From assembly GCA_937888365.1 (NCBI GenBank), contig CALBFA010000072.1, forward strand, positions 1 to 64,000: DNA of 64,000 nucleotides, given 5' to 3'. Below, one piece after another: positions 28,872-38,834 of this stretch. This DNA is from an uncultured Fidelibacterota bacterium. Its GTDB lineage: Bacteria > Fidelibacterota > UBA8477 > JABMPR01. Under the pieces are notes generated by a model. That model did not search any database, was not told where the DNA came from, and saw only the letters and a program-made list of their open reading frames with translations. A program made the position numbers and the translations under genes. Within the stretch, counting starts at the first letter, position 1, and every line of letters begins with the position of its first letter.

Positions 28872-29825
28872 TTATCCCCAAGATCCAATATTTTCTAGTT
28901 TTGTTATTCTTTCAGAAATCAATGTCTCTTTATCTTTATCAATTAGTTTATGTAATTCTTCTATGATTACATCTTTAATAATATGTGCCATCTTTTCGTA
29001 ATTTCGATGCGCTCCACCCAATGGTTCTTCAATAATTCGGTCTGCAATTCCCATTTCAAGCAAATCGAGTGCAGTCACTTTCATGGATTCAGCCGCGAGT
29101 TCTTTTTTAGAGGCATCATGATATAATATTGATGCACAACCCTCTGGCGATATGACTGAAAACCAAGTATTTTCGAGCATCAACAGTCTGTCACCAACGC
29201 CAACACCTAATGCACCCCCAGAAGCACCTTCGCCAATCACAATGATTAAGATAGGAACCCTGAGTTTGCTCATTTCAAAAAGATTTCGCGCGATTGCCTC
29301 GGCTTGCCCACGTTCCTCTGCTTCAATACCAGGAAACGCTCCAATTGTATCGACAAATGAAACGACAGGTATGTTGAATTTCTCGGCCATTTTCATGACG
29401 CGTAATGCCTTGCGAAATCCTTCGGGACTCGCCATACCAAAATTTCTGTATATATTATCTTTTGTCGAGCGACCTTTTTGCTGACCTATAATGGCTGCCT
29501 TAAATTCACCGATATGACCGATTCCTGCAACAATGGCATGATCGTCACCAAAATATCTGTCACCATGTAATTCATTCCATTGGGTTACAATTCGTTCAAT
29601 ATAATCAAGCGAATGAGGTCGATCTGAGTGGCGTGCCAATTCTACACGTTGCCAACGCGATAATTTTTTGTTGATTTTGATGGCCATATCATGAGATTTG
29701 TTCCGAAGTTTTTCAATTTCAGAACTCAAGTCTTTTTCACCAGTCGTATTTAATAATTCCATCTCTTGAATTTCATTTTCGATTTCGATTAATGGCTTTT
29801 CAAATTCTAATATTGTTTTTGTCAT
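28872..29825 (-). CDS. accA: acetyl-CoA carboxylase carboxyltransferase subunit alpha
   Basis: WQRVELARHSDRPHSLDYIERI, GDRYFGDDHAIVAGIG, SFVDTIGAFPGIEAEERGQAEAIARNL, GEGASGGALGVGVGDRLLMLENTWFSVISPEGCASIL. Confidence 0.97.
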   Translation of the reverse strand: MTKTILEFEKPLIEIENEIQEMELLNTTGEKDLSSEIEKLRNKSHDMAIKINKKLSRWQRVELARHSDRPHSLDYIERIVTQWNELHGDRYFGDDHAIVAGIGHIGEFKAAIIGQQKGRSTKDNIYRNFGMASPEGFRKALRVMKMAEKFNIPVVSFVDTIGAFPGIEAEERGQAEAIARNLFEMSKLRVPILIIVIGEGASGGALGVGVGDRLLMLENTWFSVISPEGCASILYHDASKKELAAESMKVTALDLLEMGIADRIIEEPLGGAHRNYEKMAHIIKDVIIEELHKLIDKDKETLISERITKLENIGSWG

Positions 29826-29828
29826 GTT

Positions 29829-31766
29829 TTATCCTGTAATTGCCTTAAGCATTATTTCTAAATCAAGAAAAATAGACTGGTTCTTTAAGTAGAAATTGAC
29901 GAGTGCCAAGCGTTCACTTTCATTTCGATTCATGTTAGGCGTGATGTCCTCTAGACTTAATAGTCCACTTTTATTAAGCCCCTGAAATTCTTGAATCATG
30001 TCTTTAGGGAGCCCAATTAAATTAAATTCTCCTCGGATGACATCGTTTAGTTTTGATTTTATCTCAATCCAGCGGTCAGTTTTGAAACGCGTGTTTGAGA
30101 AAAGAAACAAAAGGACACATTTCAAAACAATTGTTAACAAAAGGTCTTCAATTCTTTTGCCCATTTGTGTTAAGGGATGGAAATACTTGTAATCCATGTG
30201 AATAAGCTGTCCCTGCTGTAATTCTTCTACAGAGGATTTGCCAATGATAACCGAGAGATTGCCGGGTACAAGGCGAATTTTCACGCCCATTTTTGTGAGT
30301 GTTGGCAGAATTGAAAAAAGCCATTTTAAATCAAGATGATCGGATTCGAAAATGAGGTACTCAATTCTATGGAGGAGAATCAATTCAACGATGTCTTCAT
30401 AATGCCCAAGAACAGGATCATTTCTCGATTTGATGCTTTTTGATGGCGTAACAATCCCCACAATTTGATAATCAAAAGGGAATGAGTCTTTGATTTTTTG
30501 GGCAATTTTATTGGCTGTAGTTTCATCACCAATAACAATCGACTTCTCCCCTTCAAGTCGATGTTTTCCTGATACTTTTTGATAAATGAATCGTGAAATT
30601 GGTATCCAAAATAATGAGCCCGCGAAACTAACAGCCATCACAAAGCGACTAAATGCATATTGTTTAAAGAAATAAGTGAGGGAAACATTGACCAAAAAGC
30701 CAAGGGTAATAGCCGTAAATATTCGTCCAATTGAAATTTTTGATTTCTGATAAAGACCTATTATGCCAAATGAAATAAGCCATATTAATAAATATAATGG
30801 TAAGATAAATGCATAATTATTAAGGACTTCAAATGTATGAAATTTTAAATATATCGCGATAAGGGTAATAGATAATAAACTTATAGCGTCTAAAATCGGC
30901 AGGGTGCTCTGTTTGGCTAAATTTCCAATGAGTGATGAGAAATATCGAAACCAAATGCCCATTTTTAATAAAAGTCTCAGTGGGCCTTTTGATAATCTTG
31001 AATAATGTTTATCCGCGAATAATTCCATTGCATGATAAAAATTTGTGAGGGCATCAAATTTAACGGCGTTTGAAGCTTCGCCTTTATAATGGATAATTTG
31101 CGTTTTTGGTGTGTAAACAATCTTCCAACTAGCCTGTGTAAATCGATAACACCAATCTAAATCCTCTCCATACATAAAAAAACGTTCGTCAAATACACCA
31201 ACTTCATCGAGAGCCGATTTTCGCACAAACATATTCGAACCTGAGATGGCTTCAACTTCATATTCATCTTCGGGATTGAGAAATGTAAGGTTATATCGAC
31301 CGAATATCTTGGATTTTGGGAAAAGTGATGCTAAGCCTGAAAGTTTAGTAAATGCAACCCAAGGTGTCGGAATACTTCGGCGGCACGCCAATTGTAGGCT
31401 TCCATCATGATTTAATATTTTGCTCCCTAACATCCCTATCGATGGATTTTTATCCATGATATCAATGAGAATTCTGGCTGTATTGTTTTCAACAAGGGTG
31501 TCTGGATTGAGGACCCAAACATACTGACCCTTCCCTAACTTTATAGCTTGATTATTTGCCTTCGAAAATCCGACATTGTCCTTATTCGCAATAACGTTTA
31601 CGCTTGGAAATTCGCTATCCAACATTGCAATGCTTCCGTCAACAGAATGATTATCCACAACCCATATTTCTGATTCAATATCGTTTAGGGCTGATTCTAA
31701 ACTTATCAACGCTTGGCGTAAGAATGATTTTACATTGTAATTTACAATGATAACAGATAATTTCAT
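29829..31766 (-). CDS. GT2 glycosyltransferase fused to a degenerate polyprenyl-P sugar-phosphotransferase-like region
   Basis: GT2: LSVIIVNYNVKSFLRQAL...NVGFSKANN...ISGSNMFVRKSALDEVGVFDERFFMYGEDLDWCYR; then TM segments, GEKSIVIGDETTANKI (nucleotide-binding-like), C-terminal LNDVIRGEFNLIGLPK. Confidence 0.8.
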   Translation of the reverse strand: MKLSVIIVNYNVKSFLRQALISLESALNDIESEIWVVDNHSVDGSIAMLDSEFPSVNVIANKDNVGFSKANNQAIKLGKGQYVWVLNPDTLVENNTARILIDIMDKNPSIGMLGSKILNHDGSLQLACRRSIPTPWVAFTKLSGLASLFPKSKIFGRYNLTFLNPEDEYEVEAISGSNMFVRKSALDEVGVFDERFFMYGEDLDWCYRFTQASWKIVYTPKTQIIHYKGEASNAVKFDALTNFYHAMELFADKHYSRLSKGPLRLLLKMGIWFRYFSSLIGNLAKQSTLPILDAISLLSITLIAIYLKFHTFEVLNNYAFILPLYLLIWLISFGIIGLYQKSKISIGRIFTAITLGFLVNVSLTYFFKQYAFSRFVMAVSFAGSLFWIPISRFIYQKVSGKHRLEGEKSIVIGDETTANKIAQKIKDSFPFDYQIVGIVTPSKSIKSRNDPVLGHYEDIVELILLHRIEYLIFESDHLDLKWLFSILPTLTKMGVKIRLVPGNLSVIIGKSSVEELQQGQLIHMDYKYFHPLTQMGKRIEDLLLTIVLKCVLLFLFSNTRFKTDRWIEIKSKLNDVIRGEFNLIGLPKDMIQEFQGLNKSGLLSLEDITPNMNRNESERLALVNFYLKNQSIFLDLEIMLKAITG

Positions 31767-31779
31767 GAAGGAGGCAAAG

Positions 31780-32505
31780 CTATAATTTACCGAGTATAGA
31801 CATCATTCTCATCCACCAAACGCGATAGATTGCTTCACGAACGATAGCCTTTGACATTTTACTTTGACCCACTGTTCTGTCCATAAATATGATAGGAATT
31901 TCTTTGATTTTGTCGGGTCGTTTAAGCCAAGCGCGATAATGCATCTCAATCTGAAAAGAATATCCTTCGCTTCTAACACTGTCAATATTGAGGGTTTTAA
32001 GAAATTCTGTTTTCCACGTTTTAAAGCCTGCAGTACCATCGTGAATAGGCATACGTGTGATAAATTGTATGTATTTACTCGCAAAATAAGACAACATTAA
32101 TCGCTTAAGAGGCCAATTTACGACTGATATTCCGTTTGTATAACGGGAACCAATGACAAGATCATAATTATTTTCACGAATTTCCTGCACCATGTTTACA
32201 ATTTCATCAGGATCATGACTAAAGTCACCATCCATCTGTGCAACCGTGTCGTAGCCATGTTCAATGGCAAAATGAAAACCGACGACATAAGCCGTCCCTA
32301 AACCCAATTTTCCAGGGCGTTCAATGAGATGAATACGTTTATTAGTAGCCTGTTTTTCTTTAATGATTTTGGCCGTACCATCAGGTGAACCATCGTCAAT
32401 AATCAAAATATCTGTGTCTAGATTCAAGGTCATGACCTTGTCAATGACTGCTGAAATATTTTCGACTTCGTTATAAGTTGGAGTTATTATTAAATTCGTC
32501 GCCAT
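31780..32505 (-). CDS. polyprenol monophosphomannose synthase (DPM1-like GT2)
   Basis: LIITPTYNEVENISAVIDKV, LIIDDGSPDGTAKII, MDGDFSHDPDEI, VIGSRYTNG. Confidence 0.92.
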   Translation of the reverse strand: MATNLIITPTYNEVENISAVIDKVMTLNLDTDILIIDDGSPDGTAKIIKEKQATNKRIHLIERPGKLGLGTAYVVGFHFAIEHGYDTVAQMDGDFSHDPDEIVNMVQEIRENNYDLVIGSRYTNGISVVNWPLKRLMLSYFASKYIQFITRMPIHDGTAGFKTWKTEFLKTLNIDSVRSEGYSFQIEMHYRAWLKRPDKIKEIPIIFMDRTVGQSKMSKAIVREAIYRVWWMRMMSILGKL

Positions 32506-33373
32506 AAATCTCTCGTTTTAAAAGTTGGAGTTCTTCTCTTGCGGACAGAATAGCAAATTTTAGTTCCGATGCTACTTTTTCTGTTTTTAAGCCACTTCTC
32601 ATGGGTCGTGGTGCTTTTTGTGTAAATTCGTTGGATGAAACACTTTGAATAATGTCTTTAGGCAGATTGAAAACGTCGGCAATTTCTAATGCAAATTCAT
32701 ACCGGCTCATAATTTTGTCGCATCCAAAATGCCAAATTCCCCACGCATCTTTTTCAATGATGTCTTGAATCAATTCCGCGAGGCGATACGCATAGCTTGG
32801 GTTATTAAATTGGTCATTGACAATTTTAACAGCATTCCCCTTCTGTAATTGACTGATAAGCCATTCAACAAAACTCGATTTTAGATTATAGCCAAAACCA
32901 TATAAAACATTTGGACGCACAATCGCCGTCGGTATTTTTGCGGCTTGAACCTCAAGCTCTCCGAGCCATTTGCTTTTTGCATAGACGCCATTTGGATTCC
33001 CTTTATCCTCTTCTCCGTAGGGTCCGTTATGACCATCAAAAATATAATCGGTTGAAATATGTACGAGTGGAATATTTAGAGGTGTCAGGATTTGGAGTAT
33101 GTTTTTCACGCCTACTTGGTTGATTTCATAGGCTAAATCAACATTATCTTCTGCAGCATCGACATTTGTAAAAGCTGCTGTATTGATGACTACATCGGGT
33201 TTCTCTGCGATAATTACATCATTAAGTTCATTAATATTTGTAATATCTACAGGGAGTATTTCATCCGTTGCTGCAATTTTATCAAATAGAAGTACACGAT
33301 GCTTTTGTCTCAAAACACGTGTTAAGTTTTGACCTAATAATCCTGAAGCGCCAATGATTGCAATCGTTTTCAA
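32471..33373 (-). CDS. RmlD-like SDR (dTDP-4-dehydrorhamnose reductase family)
   Basis: IGASGLLGQNLTRVL, VDAAEDNVDLAYEINQVGVKNI, HISTDYIFDGHNGPYGEEDKGNPNGVYAKSKWLGE. Confidence 0.88.
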   Translation of the reverse strand: MKTIAIIGASGLLGQNLTRVLRQKHRVLLFDKIAATDEILPVDITNINELNDVIIAEKPDVVINTAAFTNVDAAEDNVDLAYEINQVGVKNILQILTPLNIPLVHISTDYIFDGHNGPYGEEDKGNPNGVYAKSKWLGELEVQAAKIPTAIVRPNVLYGFGYNLKSSFVEWLISQLQKGNAVKIVNDQFNNPSYAYRLAELIQDIIEKDAWGIWHFGCDKIMSRYEFALEIADVFNLPKDIIQSVSSNEFTQKAPRPMRSGLKTEKVASELKFAILSAREELQLLKREIYGDEFNNNSNL

Positions 33374-34032
33374 TTATTAATATCCTCGATTAGCGCTTCA
33401 GATTCTTCATTTGAACCCAATTTTTCTAATGCGCGTTTGATTTGGTCTGAAGTAAACCCATGTCGTGTCATGGCGTTCCATAATTTATTTTTATGATTCC
33501 GATCCGACAGGTCTAAAAGCTTACTCTTTTTAAGTGCATATCTTAATGCAGAGTCATCCACGCTATGTTCTTGAAAATACGCGTCAAGCATTTGGATGGC
33601 TGTTTCTTGAGGAATTCCCTTATTATGAATAAGTTCATTTTTTATACGAGTGGGTCCCCATCCCTTTATTTTTGCTCTATCTCGAATAAAGGCTCTTGAA
33701 AAACGTTCGATATCAATAAAGTTTTTTCCTATTAAATAATCGATGAGATCCTCGGAATGCTTTATCCACTCTCGCTGACGTAATTTGTTAGAAATTTCCT
33801 TTGGTGAATATTCACGTTGCGCCAAAAGCTTCAGTACATATTCGCGAGCCTCAAAATAGGAAACATCATTGCGAAGATTTTCAATTTCGATTTCATTAAG
33901 AACAGCATTGACGGAATATTCAGGATGTTTTAATAAAAGGTTTGCCGTTGTCCCAATAAAAAACTCTCCATCGATAAATATGGAGAGTCTATTGATTCTT
34001 TTTTGGGATTTTATGGCTGTTATTTTTGGCAA
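33370..34032 (-). CDS. recX: regulatory protein RecX
   Basis: ALKLLAQREYSPKEI-type repeats, KGWGPTRIKNEL; immediately downstream of recA. Confidence 0.88.
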   Translation of the reverse strand: MPKITAIKSQKRINRLSIFIDGEFFIGTTANLLLKHPEYSVNAVLNEIEIENLRNDVSYFEAREYVLKLLAQREYSPKEISNKLRQREWIKHSEDLIDYLIGKNFIDIERFSRAFIRDRAKIKGWGPTRIKNELIHNKGIPQETAIQMLDAYFQEHSVDDSALRYALKKSKLLDLSDRNHKNKLWNAMTRHGFTSDQIKRALEKLGSNEESEALIEDINN

Positions 34033-35034
34033 TTACGCTTCGGTCATCCCAAGAAATGCTTTTACTTCATTTTCAATTTTACCAGCCAACTCAGGATTTT
34101 CGTTTAATAATTTTTTAACTTTTTCACGACCTTGGCCGAGACGTTCTTCTTTATAAGAAAACCATGAACCACTTTTTTGAATTATTTCACCTTTTATAGC
34201 AAGTTCAAGCATGTCACCAAAATAGGAAATACCTTCTCCAAACATGATGTCGAGTTCGGTATTTTTAAAAGGAGATGCGAGTTTATTCTTTATGATTTTG
34301 ACGCGTACTTTATTTCCGACATCATCAGTCCCCTCTTTAATAGCACCAATTCTTCGAATATCGATGCGAATTGAGGCATAAAATTTAAGGGCGCGTCCAC
34401 CTGTAGTTGTCTCAGGATTTCCGAACATAACGCCAATTTTCTCGCGAATTTGGTTGATGAAAATTACAGACGTATTGGATCTTTTTACTACACCTGTCAA
34501 TTTACGAAGTGCTTGAGACATCAATCGAGCGTGGAGACCCATATGTGAGTCGCCCATTTCACCTTCTAGTTCGGCACGTGGAACAAGGGCTGCTACAGAG
34601 TCAATGACGATAACATCAAGAGCATTACTTCTGACGAGGGTTTCGACAATTTCCAAGGCTTGTTCACCTGAATCAGGTTGAGAAAGCAATAGATTTTGCG
34701 TGTCCACGCCCAGCTTCGCTGCATAGATTGGATCAAGGGCATGTTCGGCATCAATAAAAGCAGCGTAGCCACCTGTTTTTTGAGCATTAGCGATAATATG
34801 CAAACTGAGGGTCGTTTTACCAGATGCTTCAGGTCCGTAAATTTCTGTAACTCTTCCTCTGGGTATGCCCCCTATTCCAAGTGCAGCATCAAGTGACAAC
34901 GCACCTGTCGAAATAACTTCTGCAGGCACATTTGCACCACTCCCTAAACGCATAATAGCGCCTTTTCCGTGTTGGCGTTCAATTTGACCTAAGGCAAGTT
35001 CAACCGCTTTATCTTTTTCTTTATTCTGCGTCAT
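34033..35034 (-). CDS. recA: recombinase RecA
   Basis: [66 protein letters not shown]; no intein. Confidence 0.99.
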   Translation of the reverse strand: MTQNKEKDKAVELALGQIERQHGKGAIMRLGSGANVPAEVISTGALSLDAALGIGGIPRGRVTEIYGPEASGKTTLSLHIIANAQKTGGYAAFIDAEHALDPIYAAKLGVDTQNLLLSQPDSGEQALEIVETLVRSNALDVIVIDSVAALVPRAELEGEMGDSHMGLHARLMSQALRKLTGVVKRSNTSVIFINQIREKIGVMFGNPETTTGGRALKFYASIRIDIRRIGAIKEGTDDVGNKVRVKIIKNKLASPFKNTELDIMFGEGISYFGDMLELAIKGEIIQKSGSWFSYKEERLGQGREKVKKLLNENPELAGKIENEVKAFLGMTEA

Positions 35035-35617
35035 GAGAATCCTCTCCAATTAAAGGGAATGTTTTTAGGGTTTTATATACAGGTCCTTGCTGAGTCAAAG
35101 TACTCTCAATCCAAACAAGTTCCGATAATTTAAATTGCAATGGAAATACGTCCGTTTCCATCACACTATGTGCGAGCTGATGGCTGGGTTGTTTTAGATA
35201 TTTTACGCGACCCAACGTTATATGGGCTTGAAATTTGCGTTTATCTGTTTCAAATTCGAGTTTTTCTAAAACGCCATCGACGAGTTTTTTAAAGTCATAT
35301 AATTTGTCTAATTCGCCATTTATACCCATCCAAATAATTTTTGGATCATTGGCATGTGGAAACATACCCGTCTCCGATAAACTCACATTGATAGGTGAAA
35401 ATAAATTTACAAGCTTATTAAATGGATATGTCACATCATTTAATAATAATTCATCGGGTTCACCTAAAAAGGCTAATGATAAATGCATATGCTCAGGTTT
35501 CACTAAACTAATTTTGCCTAATTTATGGGTGTTCCATTTTGTTTGGATGTCTTTTAAATATTGCTGAACCCTCGGTTCCAATGTCATCGCGATAAACGAA
35601 TGTTTTTTGATGTCCAC
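35021..35617 (-). CDS. thpR: RNA 2',3'-cyclic phosphodiesterase (LigT-like)
   Basis: Two HxT/S-type motifs: [12 protein letters not shown] and [11 protein letters not shown]. Confidence 0.9.
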   Translation of the reverse strand: MDIKKHSFIAMTLEPRVQQYLKDIQTKWNTHKLGKISLVKPEHMHLSLAFLGEPDELLLNDVTYPFNKLVNLFSPINVSLSETGMFPHANDPKIIWMGINGELDKLYDFKKLVDGVLEKLEFETDKRKFQAHITLGRVKYLKQPSHQLAHSVMETDVFPLQFKLSELVWIESTLTQQGPVYKTLKTFPLIGEDSHDAE

Positions 35618-36865
35618 TTATTCTCCGTAATCCGCTATGATCTCTAAGCGAAGTAAATTAAGTGCCGCTGATGCAGCGGCTTCCTTGTTGATAATCCGAT
35701 CTTTAAAAAACTGAAATCGTTTGATTGTTTTCTTTGTTTTTGAACCGCAAGCAATATAGACAAGTCCGACTGGTTTTTCAATAGTTCCTCCATCTGGACC
35801 TGCAATTCCTGAGATGGCGATGGCATAATCAGCGCCTGAGTATTTCAAAGTCCCATCAAGCATTTGCGAAACCGTTTCTTCGCTAACAGCGCCATGTTCT
35901 TTAAGACTTGATTCACTTACATCCAATAATTTGATTTTCGCTTCGTTGGAGTAAGTAATGTAAGATGTGTTGAAATAATATGAACTTCCAGGAACATCTG
36001 TAATGTGACTCGCTACAAGTCCACCCGTACAGCTTTCAGATGTACTCACTGTTAAGTGATGTTTTGTTAATAAAGCACCAACAACAGAACTTAGTGTCAT
36101 TTTTCCAATAGCATATATTTGATTTGGTAGCATTTCTTTCATTTTTAAAGCTATTGAATCCAGATACCTTTGTGACCTTTGTTCATCTAAGGTTCGCTGG
36201 GATAATCGAACGGTTACGCCTGTATGTCTTGGAAGGTAAGCCACAGTTATATCGTTATATAAAGATAATACATCATGTATCGCTTTAAATAACATCATTT
36301 CTGTAATTCCAATTGTTTTAATATTTAAACTAACAATTCTTTCATCACTCAATGATGTAAATTTAGGAATAAACGCTTCAACTAAAATAGCTTTCATCTC
36401 TCTTGGGACGCCTGGCATGGATAAAACAATCGTGCCATCTTTTGATAACAAAATACCTTTAGCGGTTCCTTTGGAATTATGTAGAAGTGTTGCGTTTTCA
36501 GGATATTCACCCTGACTTTTATCTAAAATATTTGGATTACGCCCGAGAGATACGATCCATGTTTGTATTTCGTTAAACACATCATCATAATATTTTAATG
36601 AAGTTTCAAAATAATCACATAAAGCGACTTTTGTAACATCATCATGCGTCGGACCCAAACCACCTGTAATCGTCACTAAATCAGCGTTTTTAATGGCATA
36701 ATTTAGCGACGATAGAATTGATGCTTTGGTATCGCCAGCCGTTAGACGCATGACGGTTTCATAGCCAACATTATTCAGTTCATTCGAAATAAAATTGCAA
36801 TTGGTATCCAATTTGGATCCATTCAGTAACTCGTCACCTATTGAAATTGTGGCGAGTTTTTTCAC
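35618..36865 (-). CDS. cinA: CinA family protein (N-terminal MoaB-like plus nicotinamide-nucleotide amidase domain)
   Basis: ISIGDELLNGSKLDTNCNFISNEL, TGGLGPTHDDVTK; C-terminal STSESCTGGLVASHITDVPGSS. GTG start at 36865 preferred over the longer ORF. Confidence 0.95.
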   Translation of the reverse strand: MKKLATISIGDELLNGSKLDTNCNFISNELNNVGYETVMRLTAGDTKASILSSLNYAIKNADLVTITGGLGPTHDDVTKVALCDYFETSLKYYDDVFNEIQTWIVSLGRNPNILDKSQGEYPENATLLHNSKGTAKGILLSKDGTIVLSMPGVPREMKAILVEAFIPKFTSLSDERIVSLNIKTIGITEMMLFKAIHDVLSLYNDITVAYLPRHTGVTVRLSQRTLDEQRSQRYLDSIALKMKEMLPNQIYAIGKMTLSSVVGALLTKHHLTVSTSESCTGGLVASHITDVPGSSYYFNTSYITYSNEAKIKLLDVSESSLKEHGAVSEETVSQMLDGTLKYSGADYAIAISGIAGPDGGTIEKPVGLVYIACGSKTKKTIKRFQFFKDRIINKEAAASAALNLLRLEIIADYGE

Positions 36866-37326
36866 TAAATAATCCAGCCAATAATTAAAGTTAAAATAAT
36901 ATTTGTGACGACGCCAGCGAGAATATCGTCCATCATGATACCATATCCACCTTCCAAATCTTGAGCTTTGCCAATGAGCCAAGGTTTCCAGATATCAAAA
37001 ACGCGAAAGAGAATAAAGCCTATTCCCCATGCAACAATATTGAAAGGTATAAATAACAATGCTATCCAGAGTCCCATCATTTCATCAATGACAACTTCTT
37101 GAGGGTCGTGTTTTCCAGTCATTTCTTCCATTTTTGTCGATAACCATACACCAAGAATAAAAATAATGACTAGAGCCAACAATGTCGCAAAAGGCATCAA
37201 GGCAAATTTCAGTTGCCAAAAATACAACAAAACAGCTGCAAGGAAAGAACCTACTGTACCCGGTATTTTGGGTGTATAACCCGAAAAACCAAGTGTCGCT
37301 AAAAATTTAATGACTAACTGCATCAT
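36865..37326 (-). CDS. pgpA: phosphatidylglycerophosphatase A
   Basis: FLATLGFSGYTPKIPGTVGSFLA, HDPQEVVIDEMMGLWIALLF, FILFRVFDIWKPW, GGYGIMMDDILAGV; start at internal ATG. Confidence 0.93.
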   Translation of the reverse strand: MMQLVIKFLATLGFSGYTPKIPGTVGSFLAAVLLYFWQLKFALMPFATLLALVIIFILGVWLSTKMEEMTGKHDPQEVVIDEMMGLWIALLFIPFNIVAWGIGFILFRVFDIWKPWLIGKAQDLEGGYGIMMDDILAGVVTNIILTLIIGWII

Positions 37327-37907
37327 GCCTCCTTTTGAAATATATCTCGATTGACCCAAAAATAATGAAATCCTGTGGCGGCAGTAATAATACCTGTCGA
37401 GATAAAGATTATGTGAGATACGGACCACTCCTCTATAAAGTGTGCCAATGCTTGTGTCGCAGGCCAATCATTCAGCAAAATATATACGAGACCCACATAC
37501 ATGCTAATATATTGAAAAGTTGTTTTCCATTTTGCAAATTTGCTCGTTTCCATTGATTCGCCATTATTAATCATATACCATCTAAGAACGGTCACGGCAA
37601 GATCCCGTAGAATAACGATACCTGTTACCCAGATAGGAACAATTTCTAAAACATTGAGCGTAATAAACATACCATTTACTAATATTTTATCAGCGAGTGG
37701 ATCCATAAATTTACCAAACTCACTGACAACTTCATATTTACGGGCAATCATGCCATCAAATAAATCTGACAAAGAAGCCGTAAGGAATAGTAATAGAGCG
37801 ATAAGATGAAATGTAAAACCATTGAAAGCAAGTAATAGCCATATAATTACGGGTGACATTACAATTCTATAAATTGTCAGTGCATTGGGAACGGAGTGCA
37901 TGAACAT
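37323..37907 (-). CDS. pgsA: CDP-diacylglycerol--glycerol-3-phosphate 3-phosphatidyltransferase
   Basis: SDLFDGMIARKYEVVSEFGKFMDPLADKIL (CDP-alcohol phosphatidyltransferase motif). Confidence 0.95.
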   Translation of the reverse strand: MFMHSVPNALTIYRIVMSPVIIWLLLAFNGFTFHLIALLLFLTASLSDLFDGMIARKYEVVSEFGKFMDPLADKILVNGMFITLNVLEIVPIWVTGIVILRDLAVTVLRWYMINNGESMETSKFAKWKTTFQYISMYVGLVYILLNDWPATQALAHFIEEWSVSHIIFISTGIITAATGFHYFWVNRDIFQKEA

Positions 37908-38497
37908 AGGCTATGCCTTTCTTCTAGAGCTCTTGTTAGAGTCGCAACATCTGTGTATTCGAGCTCGCCTCCAACGGGGATGCCTCTAGCTAATCGTGTA
38001 ATATGTTTAACGTCTTCAGATAATAATCGCTGTAAATAGAGAGAAGTTGTCTCTCCTTCGACACTCGTATTTAAGGCAAAAATAATTTCTATATCTGCAT
38101 GAATTCGAGCCTTAAGGTTTTGTAAATTTAGCTGTTCAGGGCCAATACCATCCAAGGGTGAAAGATGTCCACCAAGTACGTGATAGTAACCATTGAAAAG
38201 ACCCGTTTTTTCGATGGCTAAGACATCCATGGAGTCTTCTACAATACAGAGGATATTTTCATCGCGTCCCTTATCTTGACAAACGGGGCAAAGATTTTCT
38301 GATGCAATCAAATGGCATTGTTCGCAAAAACCAACGGAAGATGCACTTTCTTGGATAAGGAGACCCAAGCGTTCTATATCGTCTTTGTCCCAACGAATGA
38401 GATTTAAGGCCATACGCTGAGCCGTTTTTCCGCCAATCCCTTGAAAACGCGTAAATTGATTACTAATAAGCTGAATTGTCTCGGGTAGAATATTCAT
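37877..38497 (-). CDS. recR: recombination protein RecR
   Basis: FQGIGGKTAQRMALNLI, zinc finger CEQCHLIASENLCPVC, TOPRIM VEDSMDVLAIEKTG. Confidence 0.96.
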   Translation of the reverse strand: MNILPETIQLISNQFTRFQGIGGKTAQRMALNLIRWDKDDIERLGLLIQESASSVGFCEQCHLIASENLCPVCQDKGRDENILCIVEDSMDVLAIEKTGLFNGYYHVLGGHLSPLDGIGPEQLNLQNLKARIHADIEIIFALNTSVEGETTSLYLQRLLSEDVKHITRLARGIPVGGELEYTDVATLTRALEERHSLCSCTPFPMH

Positions 38498-38820
38498 TAA
38501 AAGCCAGGAATCCCCATATTCCCAAGTCCGCCTGTGATGCCAGCCATTTTTTCAGAGGCGGCATCTTGTGCTTTCGTTAATGCTTGATTGACGGCTGCAA
38601 GAACTAAGTCTTCAACCATTTCAGAATCATCTTTTAAAACATCTTCTTCAATTTTTATACTTAATATTTGAAGTTTTGCGTTGGCCTTAACCGTCACCAT
38701 TCCACCACCAGAAGTACCTTCGACTTCAATAAAGACCAGCTCTTCTTGAGCCTTTTGCATATCTTTTTGCATTTTCTGGGCTTGTTTCATTAAACCGCCC
38801 ATTCCGCTTTTTGGAAACAT
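38497..38820 (-). CDS. YbaB/EbfC nucleoid-associated protein
   Basis: MGGLMKQAQKMQKDMQKAQEEL, between dnaX and recR. Confidence 0.95.
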   Translation of the reverse strand: MFPKSGMGGLMKQAQKMQKDMQKAQEELVFIEVEGTSGGGMVTVKANAKLQILSIKIEEDVLKDDSEMVEDLVLAAVNQALTKAQDAASEKMAGITGGLGNMGIPGF

Positions 38821-38834
38821 ATATTTTTTCTCCG

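Noticed and set aside
34033-35034. Intein or intron in recA, dnaX, clpC or leuS
   Set aside because: All read as continuous, normal-length proteins.
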